DNA from: Leisingera coralii
Lineage (GTDB): Bacteria; Pseudomonadota; Alphaproteobacteria; Rhodobacterales; Rhodobacteraceae
DNA: 64,000 bases
Assembly (NCBI RefSeq): GCF_049056525.1
Contig: NZ_JBHUPT010000040.1
Span: 58,313-122,312 of the forward strand
Direction of reading: 5' to 3'
The position numbers were made by a program, and so were the translations under genes. The notes beneath the pieces were generated by a model. That model searched no databases, was not told the origin of the DNA, and was given only the letters and a program-made list of their open reading frames with translations. Positions 41,316-50,071 of this stretch are shown piece after piece. Within the stretch, counting starts at the first letter, position 1, and each line of letters opens with the position of its first letter.

Positions 41316-42533
41316 ATGACCATGAGCATGACCACCCCCAGCGACGCCGTCGCCAAGAAAAACGTCGCCATCCTGGTGCTGGCGCAGGCGATCCTTGGCG
41401 CGCAGATGCCGATGATCTTTACCATTGGCGGCCTTGCGGGGCAGTCGCTGGCGTCCAACCCTTGTTTTGCAACGCTGCCGATCTCGCTGATCGTCGGCGG
41501 CTCAATGCTGGCAGCCACCCCGATCTCGGCGATCATGCAGCGCTGGGGCCGCCGCGCGGGGTTCTTTGTCGGGGCCGCCTTTGGCGCTGTCGGAGGTCTG
41601 GTCGGCGCCTACGGTCTGTACCTCGGGTCCTTCCCGATCTTCCTGCTCGGCAGCCTGCTGACCGGCGTATACATGAGCGCGCACGGGTTTTACCGGTTTG
41701 CCGCGGCCGATACCGCCTCCGATGCCTTCCGGCCCAAGGCGATTTCATACGTCATGGCCGGTGGTCTGGCAGCGGCGATCATCGGCCCGCAGATTGTGAA
41801 GGCCACCAGCCAAGCCTTTGTTATTCCGTTCCTTGGCACCTATCTCGCGGTGATTGCGGTCAACGTTCTGGGGGCTGCGCTGTTTCTGTTCCTCGACATC
41901 CCCAAACCACCTGTCCCCGCTGTAGACAGTCCCAAGGGCCGCAGCCGTATGGAGTTGCTGAAGACCCCGGTGATCGCGGTGGCGGTGATCTGCGCCATGG
42001 TCTCCTATGCGCTGATGAACCTGGTGATGACCTCGACGCCGCTGGCCGTGGTCGGCTGCGGCTTTACCGAGGGCAACGCCGCGGATGTGGTCACCTGGCA
42101 TGTACTGGCGATGTATGTGCCCTCCTTCTTCACCGGCCATTTGATTGCCCGTTTCGGGGTTGAGAAAATCGTTTCTGCCGGTTTGGTGATCCTCGCAGGT
42201 GCCGGCGCCGTCGCGCTGCAAGGTGTTGAGCTTGAAAACTTCTTCATTGCGCTGGTGCTGCTGGGTATCGGCTGGAACTTCGGTTTCATCGGCGCAACGA
42301 CCATGCTGGCCGGCGCGCATGAAAGCTATGAGCGCGGCCGTATGCAGGGGCTCAACGACCTGCTGGTCTTTGGCGGCGTCACCATGGCGTCGCTGGCGTC
42401 TGGCGGGCTGATGAACTGTTCGGGCGGCAGCCCGGTGGACGGCTGGAGCGCGGTGAACATGGCCATGGCCCCCTTCCTGGTGCTGGCAGGCGGCGCACTG
42501 ATGTGGCTGGTCTTGCGCCCCAAAGAGGCCTGA
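41316..42533 (+). CDS. MFS transporter
   Basis: A 405-residue carrier with about 12 helices of the major facilitator fold. The A-loop between helices 2 and 3 reads MQRWGRRAGFFVG, and a second half-signature lies at HLIARFGVEKIVSAGLVILA. The resemblance is to the YxiO/YnfM-like drug or metabolite exporters, with no clear substrate. Three ATGs (41316, 41322, 41328) are possible. It is divergent from the glycosylase gene and ends at a strong terminator. Confidence 0.9.
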   Translation: MTMSMTTPSDAVAKKNVAILVLAQAILGAQMPMIFTIGGLAGQSLASNPCFATLPISLIVGGSMLAATPISAIMQRWGRRAGFFVGAAFGAVGGLVGAYGLYLGSFPIFLLGSLLTGVYMSAHGFYRFAAADTASDAFRPKAISYVMAGGLAAAIIGPQIVKATSQAFVIPFLGTYLAVIAVNVLGAALFLFLDIPKPPVPAVDSPKGRSRMELLKTPVIAVAVICAMVSYALMNLVMTSTPLAVVGCGFTEGNAADVVTWHVLAMYVPSFFTGHLIARFGVEKIVSAGLVILAGAGAVALQGVELENFFIALVLLGIGWNFGFIGATTMLAGAHESYERGRMQGLNDLLVFGGVTMASLASGGLMNCSGGSPVDGWSAVNMAMAPFLVLAGGALMWLVLRPKEA

Positions 42534-42555
42534 CGCCGTAACCGCAAGAAACAAC

Positions 42556-42583
42556 AAAGGCGCCCCGGAAGGCGCCTTTTTCT
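42556..42583 (+). terminator. Intrinsic terminator of the MFS gene
   Basis: AAAGGCGCC (42556-42564), 6-nt loop, GGCGCCTTT (42571-42579) and a T-run through 42581. It lies 23 nt after the MFS stop. On the minus strand it reads a stem followed by TTTGTTGTTT and may also end the operon from cysS. Confidence 0.85.
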
Positions 42584-42596
42584 TTGGGTCCGATCT

Positions 42597-43373
42597 CTAC
42601 CAGCGCCCCAAGGCGGCCCGCCACATCAATCCGGCCCTGCGCCGGAACTCGCTCTGCCCAAGCGCACCTTGGGCCACCCGTTCCGGCTGACGGATGGCCT
42701 GTCTCAGCATGCTTTCCGCCTGCCACCCGGCCAGCATCGCAGCGCCCGACTGCGCCGAAATCACCCCGCCGCAGGAACGGGAATTTTGAATTTTTTCCAG
42801 CCCCTTACGCGCCAAAGCTTGCACACCTTCAAGGGTGCCATCCAACAGCGGTATCCGCTTCTGGGACTCCAGCTCGGGAATCGCGCGCAGCCAATTGGCA
42901 ACGCCCGTGCCATAGGCAAAATCGCGCACCACAGCCTCATCCGCTTGCCCCAAAGACGCCGCCGCCATCCACATCAGGGATCCGCTGGTGCGGTCGATAT
43001 AGCTGTCAAAGGCGGCCTCATCTTCAAAGGGGTCTTTGTAGATGTCCCAGCGCCGCGCCTCCGCCATGCCGTCAATACACGCCGCCAGTTCCGGCTTCAG
43101 CAGTTGCGACAAAGGTGTTGCCACATAGTGGCGCCGGACCGGTTTGCCTTCGGCGATCTCTGCACCAACGTCACGCCACCATTGCACCCGCATTTCGGCA
43201 ATCATGCTCTCCTGGCTGGCCCAAGGTGCCCGGGCAAGCTCGATATTGAAGGCGTACAGCGCGAACAGCAGGGGCCGCGCCTGGACCGGCGCGGCCATGG
43301 CGGCCAGGAACCGGTCCGGGTCGCTTTTCTGCACCAGCTCCGCGCAGGCCGTCAGGTCGGCGTCAAACTGCAT
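42597..43373 (-). CDS. Squalene/phytoene-synthase-fold protein, NDUFAF6-like
   Basis: A 258-residue all-helical protein of the trans-prenyltransferase head-to-head fold (LFALYAFNIELARAPWASQE near 35-55, the second helix region around SYIDRTSGSLMWMAAASLG). The first Asp-rich motif of true synthases (DxxxD) is replaced by NIELAR, so prenyl-diphosphate chemistry is unlikely. It resembles NDUFAF6, the mitochondrial complex I assembly factor of this fold. ATG 43373 overlaps the end of cimA by 11 nt; it is last in cysS-cimA-this gene. Confidence 0.82.
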   Translation of the reverse strand: MQFDADLTACAELVQKSDPDRFLAAMAAPVQARPLLFALYAFNIELARAPWASQESMIAEMRVQWWRDVGAEIAEGKPVRRHYVATPLSQLLKPELAACIDGMAEARRWDIYKDPFEDEAAFDSYIDRTSGSLMWMAAASLGQADEAVVRDFAYGTGVANWLRAIPELESQKRIPLLDGTLEGVQALARKGLEKIQNSRSCGGVISAQSGAAMLAGWQAESMLRQAIRQPERVAQGALGQSEFRRRAGLMWRAALGRW

Positions 43374-44997
43374 CCGCCTGCCCGGCCCCGCAGTCATGCA
43401 CCAGCTTCCAGCGGATCGCATCCAGCAGCGCCTCGAATGACGCGTCGATGATGTTGGGGCTGACACCCACGGTGGACCAGCGGCGGCCCTGGCTGTCTTC
43501 GCTGTCGATGATGACGCGGGTGACCGCCTCGGTGCCACCCTGGGTGATCCGCACCTTGAAGTCCACCAGCCGCATGTCTTCCAGCTGCGCGGAATAACGC
43601 CCCAGATCCTTGATCAGCGCCCGTGCCAGCGCGTTCACCGGCCCGCGGTCGCTGCCAGTTTCGTCCAGTGACTCACTGACAGACAAGCGTTTTTCGCCGT
43701 CGACCTTCACCACCACAACCGCCTCGGAGAGGCTCACCATCCGGTTGTATTTATTCTTGCGCCGTTCGACGGTGACCTTGTAGCGCTTGACCTCAAAGAA
43801 TTCCGGCAACTGGTCCAGCTCATCGCGCGCCAGCAGTTCGAACGAGGCCTGCGCCGTATCGTAGGAATAGCCTTCCGCCTCGCGCTCCTTGATCCGCTCC
43901 AGGATCCGCGCCAGCGCCGGGTTGCCCTTTTCAACGATCAGCCCCGCATCGGTCAAACGCTTGCGCAGGTTCGACTGCCCGGCCTGGTTCGACATCGGGA
44001 TGACCCGCGCATTGCCGACCTTGCCCGGCTCGATGTGCTCATAGGTCGAAGGATCCTTGAGGATCGCGCTGGCATGCAGCCCCGCTTTGTGAGCGAAGGC
44101 CGAGGCCCCCACATAGGCCGCCTGCCGCACCGGAACCCGGTTCAGGATATCATCCAGCATCCGGCTGATCCGGGTCAGCCCGGCCAGGGCCTTCCGGCTC
44201 ACACCGGTTTCGAACCGGCTGGCATAGGGCTCCTTCAGCAGCAGTGTCGGGATCAGCGCGGTCAGGTTGGCATTGCCGCAGCGTTCGCCCAGACCGTTCA
44301 GCGTTCCCTGGATCTGCCGCGCCCCGGCATCCACCGCTGACAGCGAGCAGGCAACAGCATTTTCCGTGTCGTTATGGGTATGTATCCCCAGTTTCTCACC
44401 CGGAATTCCGGCGGCGACAACCTCCGCAACGATACGGCTCACCTCGGCTGGCAAGGCGCCGCCGTTGGTATCGCACAGCACCACCCAGCGCGCCCCGGCC
44501 TCCAGCGCCGCGCGGCAGGCCGCCAGCGCGTAATCCGGATTGTCCTTGTAGCCGTCAAAGAAATGCTCGGCATCAAACAGCGCCTCGCGCCCCTGCGCCG
44601 CGATATGGGCGACCGAGGCGCGGATGTTGTCGAGGTTCTCCTCCAGCGTGATCCCCAACGCATGGGTCACGTGGTAGTCGTGGCTCTTGCCGACCAGACA
44701 GACCGCCGGAGTGCCTGCGTTCATCACCGCCGCCAGCACATCATCATTTTCCGCGGACCGCCCAGCCCGTTTGGTCATGCCGAAAGCGGTCATGGTGGCG
44801 CGGGTTTCCGGCGCCTCCCCGAAAAAGGCGCTGTCGGTCGGATTTGCACCCGGCCAGCCGCCTTCGATGTAATCAACCCCCAGGCCGTCCAGCGCCTGGG
44901 CAATCTGCTTTTTTTCCGCAGTCGAGAACTGCACGCCCTGTGTCTGCTGCCCGTCCCGCAGGGTGGTGTCGTAAAGATAGAGGCGTTCCTTGGCCAT
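43363..44997 (-). CDS. cimA: (R)-citramalate synthase
   Basis: CimA condenses pyruvate with acetyl-CoA to citramalate, opening a threonine-independent route to isoleucine. The 544 residues start with the DRE-TIM barrel motif YDTTLRDGQQTQGVQFS and show HTHNDTENAVACSLSAVDAG (metal histidines), QIQGTLNGLGERCGNANL and a C-terminal LeuA-type regulatory domain from about 400. The first motif and the length separate it from isopropylmalate synthase. ATG 44997 overlaps the cysS stop by 3 nt. Confidence 0.93.
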   Translation of the reverse strand: MAKERLYLYDTTLRDGQQTQGVQFSTAEKKQIAQALDGLGVDYIEGGWPGANPTDSAFFGEAPETRATMTAFGMTKRAGRSAENDDVLAAVMNAGTPAVCLVGKSHDYHVTHALGITLEENLDNIRASVAHIAAQGREALFDAEHFFDGYKDNPDYALAACRAALEAGARWVVLCDTNGGALPAEVSRIVAEVVAAGIPGEKLGIHTHNDTENAVACSLSAVDAGARQIQGTLNGLGERCGNANLTALIPTLLLKEPYASRFETGVSRKALAGLTRISRMLDDILNRVPVRQAAYVGASAFAHKAGLHASAILKDPSTYEHIEPGKVGNARVIPMSNQAGQSNLRKRLTDAGLIVEKGNPALARILERIKEREAEGYSYDTAQASFELLARDELDQLPEFFEVKRYKVTVERRKNKYNRMVSLSEAVVVVKVDGEKRLSVSESLDETGSDRGPVNALARALIKDLGRYSAQLEDMRLVDFKVRITQGGTEAVTRVIIDSEDSQGRRWSTVGVSPNIIDASFEALLDAIRWKLVHDCGAGQADAV

Positions 44998-46379
44998 CAA
45001 AGCGCCCCCAGCTTGGCGGGGTCGAACCCCGCACCCGGCACCAGTTCCACGCCGGTCTTGCTCATCCGTACCTCAAGGCCTGCCTCGACAAAAGCCGCCT
45101 TTAGCCTGTCGACTTCGGAAAAGTCCCTGCTTTCCATCGCCTTCTGGCGCGTTGCGAACAGCCTTTCCTCAAAGGCAGACAGATCGATGGCAGGCGTGGA
45201 GGCCCAGGTTCCCATTTCTTCGGTCAGCAGCCCCAGCAACTGGGCCGAGGCCAGCAGCCCCGCCGCATCGCCCGCCGCTGCCAGCTTGTGCAGCTCGGCA
45301 ATGGCGCCCGCGGAATTGAGGTCATCCGCCAGTGCCTCCAGGACCGCGGCAGCAGCGCTGGACGCGGGTTCGATGCCCGCGGTCAGCGCCCGCCACTTGC
45401 GCAGCGTCGCCTCGGCCTCCTTGGCCTTCTTGTCGGTCCAGTCCATCGGCTTGCGGTAATGGGTCTGCAGGAACACCAGCCGGATCACCTCGCCGGGATA
45501 GCCCTGGTCCAGCAGATCGCGCACGGTGAAGAAGTTGCCCAGCGATTTGGACATTTTCTTGCCTTCCACCTGCAGCATCTCGTTGTGCAGCCAGAAACGT
45601 GCAAACTCGCCCTCCGGATGGGCGCAGCAGCTTTGCGCAATTTCATTCTCGTGGTGCGGGAACATCAGGTCGTTGCCGCCGCCGTGAATGTCAAAGGTCT
45701 CGCCCAGAAGCTCGTAGGACATCGCCGAGCATTCGATGTGCCAGCCCGGCCGCCCGCGGCCCCAGGGGCTGTCCCAGCCCGGCAGATCGTCAGTGGAGGG
45801 TTTCCACAGCACAAAATCCATCGGGTTCTTCTTGTAAGGCGCGACCTCAACCCGGGCGCCGGCGATCATGTCATCGACAGACCGGCCCGACAGTTTGCCA
45901 TAGAGCTCCTTCCAGCTGTCGACAGCAAACAGCACATGGCCCTCCGCCGCATAGGCGTGGCCCCTGGCGATCAGATCCTCGATCATCGCCACCATCTGCG
46001 GGATGTATTCGGTTGCCCGCGGCATGTGGTTCGGCTGCAGCGCGCCAAGCTCGCCCATGTCATCCAGGAACCACTGGGTGGTTTCCGCGGTGATGTCGCC
46101 GATCGGGCGTCCGCTTTCGGCGGCGCGGGCGTTGATCTTGTCATCAACGTCGGTGAAGTTCCGGGCGTAAGTTACTTGGTCCGCGCCATAAACTTCACGC
46201 AGCAGCCGGTAAAGCACATCGAACACCACCACCGGACGCGCATTGCCCAGATGCGCCCGGTCATAGACGGTGGGGCCGCAGACATACATCCGCACGTCGC
46301 TGGCGTCGATCGGCTCAAAGACCTCTTTCTTGCGGGTCTTTGTATTGTGCAGCTTGATCACTATGTCCTTGGTTCCCAT
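44997..46379 (-). CDS. cysS: Cysteinyl-tRNA synthetase
   Basis: A 460-residue class I synthetase that charges tRNA-Cys. The zinc Cys34 lies in MYVCGPTVYDRAHLGN, whose HLGN (43-46) is the HIGH signature, and GKKMSKSLGN near 280 is the KMSKS loop. The Zn-site WHIECSAMS and HENEIAQS motifs are present. ATG 46379 is chosen because AAAGGAAC lies 5 nt upstream; the frame extends to 46427. It starts the cysS-cimA operon. Confidence 0.95.
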   Translation of the reverse strand: MGTKDIVIKLHNTKTRKKEVFEPIDASDVRMYVCGPTVYDRAHLGNARPVVVFDVLYRLLREVYGADQVTYARNFTDVDDKINARAAESGRPIGDITAETTQWFLDDMGELGALQPNHMPRATEYIPQMVAMIEDLIARGHAYAAEGHVLFAVDSWKELYGKLSGRSVDDMIAGARVEVAPYKKNPMDFVLWKPSTDDLPGWDSPWGRGRPGWHIECSAMSYELLGETFDIHGGGNDLMFPHHENEIAQSCCAHPEGEFARFWLHNEMLQVEGKKMSKSLGNFFTVRDLLDQGYPGEVIRLVFLQTHYRKPMDWTDKKAKEAEATLRKWRALTAGIEPASSAAAAVLEALADDLNSAGAIAELHKLAAAGDAAGLLASAQLLGLLTEEMGTWASTPAIDLSAFEERLFATRQKAMESRDFSEVDRLKAAFVEAGLEVRMSKTGVELVPGAGFDPAKLGAL

Positions 46380-46585
46380 GCCCGGTTCCTTTCCCATGCC
46401 CAGCTCAAAACGGCCGGCATCACCCATTGCGCGCAGCGCGGGCTTAGCAACTTGTCAGGGAAATGAAAACGACAGAAACCAGCCCGCTGATATGTCAGCA
46501 GGTAATGCAGCAGATGATGGCGGTGCATTTCTGGTTCATAGAGGCTGCTTAGCACGGGTCAGAGATCCCGCCAAGCCTTTTGCCT
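46380..46585. other. Intergenic region between cysS and the outer-membrane protein gene
   Basis: With the terminator that follows it, this makes a 301-nt gap. It should contain the cysS-cimA promoter on the minus strand. No strong -35/-10 pair, RNA gene or small gene stands out. Confidence 0.4.
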
Positions 46586-46633
46586 CAAAAAGCAAAGGCC
46601 GCCCCGTCTGCCTTGGGTACAGACCGGGCGGCC
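46586..46633 (-). terminator. Intrinsic terminator of the outer-membrane protein gene
   Basis: Minus-strand stem CAGACCGGGCGGCC-type arms (46597-46610 with 46620-46633, one mismatch), 9-nt loop, followed by TTTGCTTTTTG. It begins about 45 nt after the stop at 46681. Confidence 0.75.
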
Positions 46634-46680
46634 AGCGGCGCAGCGCAACAGGTGTGTGCCGCGCCCGCGTTTGCGTCAGC

Positions 46681-47262
46681 TTAGAATTTGAACGACGCGC
46701 GCAGCGAGACCGAGGTGGCATCTGCGCCAACGCCGGAGCTGCCGAACTCGTCGAACTCATGCTCCAGCACTTCGCCGCCGATCTGCCACTGGTCGGTCAC
46801 CTGATAGGCCAGGCCGACTCCGTAGAACTCACCGGTTTCGCTGCCCAGCGAGCTGTCGGCCTCAGCCACACCGCCGGTCACATAGGCCAGAACGTTGCCG
46901 AAATCATAGCCGGCCTTCAGTTTGGCACGGGCAACCGAGTCGACGGATGCGCCGCCGCCCAGGTCCAGGTCGGTGGTGTCATAATCCAGTTCGCCGCCCA
47001 GGACGAAACGGCCAAAGTCATAGTTGTAGCCGCCGTGAATACCGTATGCGGCATCATCACCCGAGGCACCGTTGGTTGCGTCCGCGTCCAGCTGGCCGAT
47101 CTGGCCACCCAGGTAGAAACCGGTCCAGTCGCCGCCATCATTGGCCACCGGCACGGGCGCCGGAGCCGGCACAGGCTCAACCACCGGTTCACTGATGTTA
47201 CCGGCAAATGCTGCACTGCCCATTACGGCTGCGATGGCTGTCATAGCTACGAAACGAGTCAT
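46681..47262 (-). CDS. Outer-membrane beta-barrel protein (opacity/OmpA-barrel-like)
   Basis: A 193-residue exported protein: signal peptide RFVAMTAIAAVMGSAAFAG, a short Pro/Val/Ala linker (EPVVEPVPAPAPVPVAN), then about eight amphipathic strands with DWTGFYLGGQIG at the start and the C-terminal SLRASFKF ending in Phe, the signal recognised by the BAM complex. It lacks a peptidoglycan-binding domain. AAGGAG lies 8 nt before ATG 47262. The next upstream gene encodes a related barrel. Confidence 0.88.
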   Translation of the reverse strand: MTRFVAMTAIAAVMGSAAFAGNISEPVVEPVPAPAPVPVANDGGDWTGFYLGGQIGQLDADATNGASGDDAAYGIHGGYNYDFGRFVLGGELDYDTTDLDLGGGASVDSVARAKLKAGYDFGNVLAYVTGGVAEADSSLGSETGEFYGVGLAYQVTDQWQIGGEVLEHEFDEFGSSGVGADATSVSLRASFKF

Positions 47263-47518
47263 TCAGACTTCTCCTTTTGCAGTCCCGGCGCAGGTTGTGC
47301 GCCGTTGGAGCCTACAAAAGGTCTCTGCCTCAGAACTTCCAGCCCCTCCGGCTCACGTTGCCTTGAACTGGCAACGACTGGCCGAAATTCCCCTGAAACG
47401 TGCGCTTTTCCGCCGGATTTCACTGGCGGAGTTTTGCTAACCCATTGAATTTCGTTTGGACGCACCTAGCGCCGCATCGGGCTGCCTTGGTGCAAGGCTG
47501 CCCATTGGACAACAACTG

Positions 47519-48034
47519 TCAGAAGCGGAACGCAGCGGTGACAGACAGAGTCTCGCCGCGCGGGCGGCCGCTGCCGTCCCTCGGCCCCGCTTCGTGGTGC
47601 AGCAACTCCCCCCGCAGCTGCAGCGCCCGGTTGAGAGAGACGCGCATGCCCAACCCAAACAGCGGCCCCTGCCGCTTGCCGTTTGAGGTCTCAGCCTGCA
47701 GCCCGCCCAGGGTGACTACACCGGTTGCCGGACCGAAATCATAGCCGGCATGGAGCCGCAGCTGGTGCGTTTCGTCTGCTTGAACGGCCTGTGTCAGCAG
47801 GCCGGTCTGGCCGGAGGCAACCGTGCCGCCAAAGATCAGGTTGCCGACCTCCTGAATGAATGCCAGCTGGAAAGAATGAGTCTCCGCGCTGCCGGCGCCG
47901 GATGCGGTGTGAACGGGGTTACTGAACACCGGCCCGGTCCACCCTTCTGCCGAACATGACTGGCCTAAAGTGACCGCCACCGCGAGGCCAGCGGCAAAAG
48001 CATGAATAAGTGCGGTTGTCCTAACCATTGGCAT
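47519..48034 (-). CDS. Second outer-membrane beta-barrel-like protein
   Basis: A 171-residue exported protein (signal segment LIHAFAAGLAVAVTLGQSCSA) whose mature part is short beta strands and which ends LSVTAAFRF, again with terminal Phe. The phrases LHAGYDFGPATGVVTLGG and GLGMRVSLNRALQLRGELLHH match the corresponding places of the neighbouring barrel (KAGYDFGNVLAYVTGG and GVGLAYQVTDQWQIGGEVLEH), so the two genes are paralogues. The LGQSC could be a lipobox, but the C-terminal strand argues for a barrel. ATG 48034 or 48028 may start it. Confidence 0.72.
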   Translation of the reverse strand: MPMVRTTALIHAFAAGLAVAVTLGQSCSAEGWTGPVFSNPVHTASGAGSAETHSFQLAFIQEVGNLIFGGTVASGQTGLLTQAVQADETHQLRLHAGYDFGPATGVVTLGGLQAETSNGKRQGPLFGLGMRVSLNRALQLRGELLHHEAGPRDGSGRPRGETLSVTAAFRF

Positions 48035-48474
48035 GTGGCTGTGCCTTTTCGAAATGCGCCGTTTCAGCGCGCCATCCCTTGGGCCCCAGTATCGCCATTA
48101 ACGCTTAATATTTGGTTCCCGGAGCCATACTGCCAATATCCGCTCGCCCCGCATAGCGTTAAAAATTGCAGTTACACCATTAAAAGTAAGTGCATTTATT
48201 TAAAATCACTGTCTCAAGGCTTCGCGGACGCCGCTCCCAAGCCGAGTGAAATTTTTGTCGCTTTTTTCATCCTGGTCGCTAATGTGCTAGAAACCCCCTC
48301 CTAGCGTGGCAATTTGCAGCAAAACAGACGGGAGTCCGCATGCAGGGAGAACGCTGCCTTGTCAGCCTGATTTGCCGCACCATTGGTGCAGCACGCGGGC
48401 GTGCGGCCAGAGGACGGCCGCTTTGAGTTGGAAATCCAGAAACTTCCACTCACCCACCTGAAAGGCTCAAAATA
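48035..48474. other. 440-bp divergent region with a structured leader
   Basis: The left part is AT-rich (TTAACGCTTAATATTTGG, TAAAAGTAAGTGCATTTATTTAAAA) and must hold promoters for the barrel gene and for the mttB-like gene. The right part has three successive hairpins just before the mttB start: GCACC-ATT-GGTGC (48377-48389), GCACGC-GG-GCGTGC (48391-48404) and GCGGCC-7nt-GGCCGC (48403-48421), the last two sharing 2 nt. I do not recognise a cobalamin, glycine or SAM riboswitch. Confidence 0.5.
48340..48426 (+). CDS. Possible leader peptide upstream of the mttB homologue
   Basis: A 28-codon frame begins at ATG 48340 with GGGAG 6-7 nt upstream and ends at TGA 48424-48426, right after the third hairpin and 48 nt before the methyltransferase start. 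The peptide begins MQGERCLVSLICRTIG and ends Arg/Gly-rich. Its frame covers all three hairpins, so ribosome movement could alter the leader structure. It may also be chance. Confidence 0.3.
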   Translation: MQGERCLVSLICRTIGAARGRAARGRPL

Positions 48475-50025
48475 ATGAACGACCAAGCCTCCTCCTCCCG
48501 CGCCGGCCGCAGCGGCGGGCGCAATGCGCGCCGTGCAGCCCGGGCTGCCGCACTGCCGGACCATCTGCGCCCCGTGCGCCCGGGAATGGAATCCACCGCT
48601 TTGAAGATGCTCAGCCAGGCGGACATGGAGCAGATCCACCAGACCGCGCTGACCGCTCTTGAAGAGATCGGCCTGGCCGATGCTCCCCAAAGCGGCATCG
48701 ATTACCTGACCGCAGCAGGCTGCACCTTGGGCGATGACGGCCGTATCCGCTTCCCCCGCGCCCTGGTCGAGGACACCATTGCCAAGGCGAACCGCTCCGT
48801 TACCCTCTACAGCCGCGACGGCAAGACCGACCTGCAGCTCTCCGGCGGGCGCGTCCATTACGGCACCGCCGGCGCCGCGGTCAGCATGGTGGACGTGCAC
48901 GGCAAGACCTACCGCGATTCCACCGTGCAGGACTTGCACGACGCGGCCCGCATCTGCGACCAGCTCGACAATATCCACTTCGTCCAGCGACCGATGGTGT
49001 GCCGCGACATCGCCGACAACTGCGAGATGGATCTGAACTCGATCTACGCCACCACCGCCGGCACCACCAAGCATGTCGGTGTCTCCTTCACCGAGCCGGG
49101 GTTCGTGAAGCCGGGGCTGGAACTGCTGCACATGATTGCCGGCGGCGAAGACAAGTGGCGCGAGCGCCCCTTTGTCTCGAACTCCAACTGCTTTGTGGTT
49201 CCGCCGATGAAATTCGCCACGGAATCCTGCGAAGTGATGGAGGAATGCATCAAGGGCGGCATGCCGGTACTGCTGCTGTCGGCGGGCATGGCGGGTGCCA
49301 CCGCTCCCTCCACCATTGCCGGCGCAATTGCCCAGGCGGTAGCGGAATGCCTGGCCGGACTGGTTTACGTAAACGCTGTAAAGCCCGGTGCCCCAGCGAT
49401 TTTCGGCACTTGGCCGTTCGGCCTGGACCTGCGCACCGGCGCGATGTCCGTCGGCTCCGGCGAGCAAGCGCTGCTGACCGCTGGCTGCGCCCAGATGCAC
49501 AAGTTCTACGACCTGCCCGGCGGCGCCGCTGCAGGCGCCTCGGATTCGAAAATGCCCGACATGCAGGCCGGCTGGGAGCAGATGTGCTCAGCCGTGATGG
49601 CAGGGCTATCCGGTCTCAACATGGTTTACGAGGCCGCGGGCATGCATGCCTCGCTGCTGGGCTTCTGTCATGAGTCGCTGATCCTCGACAACGATCTGCT
49701 GGGTCAGGCGCAACGCTGCGTGCGCGGCATCGAGGTGAACGAAGAGACACTGGCCCTGGACCAGATGCGTGCAACCTGCCTCGGCGGACCCGGCCACTAT
49801 CTTGGCACCGACCAGACCCTCAGCCGGATGCAGATGGATTATGTCTATCCCGACCTGGGCGACCGGACCTCGCCCAAGGAATGGGCGGAGCGCGACAAGC
49901 CGGACCTGATCGAGAAGGCGATTGTGAAAAAGGAAAAGATCCTGTCGCAGCGCGCCGCGGCCCGGTTTGACGCCGCTACCGACATGGCGATCCGGGAGAA
50001 GTTCAACATCTATCTGCCGGCGTAA
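48475..50025 (+). CDS. Trimethylamine methyltransferase (MttB) family protein, non-pyrrolysine
   Basis: A 516-residue corrinoid-dependent methyltransferase of the MttB superfamily: MLSQADMEQIHQTALTALEEIG near 41-62, the RVHYGTAGAAVSMVD region, AAGTTKHV-type barrel strands, GAMSVGSGEQALLTAG and a C-terminal SPKEWAERDKP segment. The frame is continuous without an in-frame TAG, so it does not carry pyrrolysine and belongs with MtgB-like enzymes that demethylate quaternary amines such as glycine betaine. The N-terminal 35 residues are Arg/Ala-rich. No corrinoid protein gene is adjacent. It ends at a strong terminator. Confidence 0.9.
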   Translation: MNDQASSSRAGRSGGRNARRAARAAALPDHLRPVRPGMESTALKMLSQADMEQIHQTALTALEEIGLADAPQSGIDYLTAAGCTLGDDGRIRFPRALVEDTIAKANRSVTLYSRDGKTDLQLSGGRVHYGTAGAAVSMVDVHGKTYRDSTVQDLHDAARICDQLDNIHFVQRPMVCRDIADNCEMDLNSIYATTAGTTKHVGVSFTEPGFVKPGLELLHMIAGGEDKWRERPFVSNSNCFVVPPMKFATESCEVMEECIKGGMPVLLLSAGMAGATAPSTIAGAIAQAVAECLAGLVYVNAVKPGAPAIFGTWPFGLDLRTGAMSVGSGEQALLTAGCAQMHKFYDLPGGAAAGASDSKMPDMQAGWEQMCSAVMAGLSGLNMVYEAAGMHASLLGFCHESLILDNDLLGQAQRCVRGIEVNEETLALDQMRATCLGGPGHYLGTDQTLSRMQMDYVYPDLGDRTSPKEWAERDKPDLIEKAIVKKEKILSQRAAARFDAATDMAIREKFNIYLPA

Positions 50026-50042
50026 CCGGCATTACCGCGTGC

Positions 50043-50071
50043 AAACGGGCCGGAAATTCCGGCCCGTTTTT
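50043..50071 (+). terminator. Intrinsic terminator of the mttB-like gene
   Basis: AAACGGGCCGG (50043-50053), loop AAATT, CCGGCCCGTTT then more T (to 50071). It lies 18 nt after the stop codon and is a textbook intrinsic terminator. Confidence 0.9.

Noticed and set aside
48035..48474. A cobalamin riboswitch before the mttB homologue
   Set aside because: No B12 box or the expected long multi-stem architecture is present; only short local hairpins are seen.
48475..50025. Pyrrolysine in the MttB homologue
   Set aside because: The whole 516-codon frame has no in-frame TAG, and no pyl genes are in the window.
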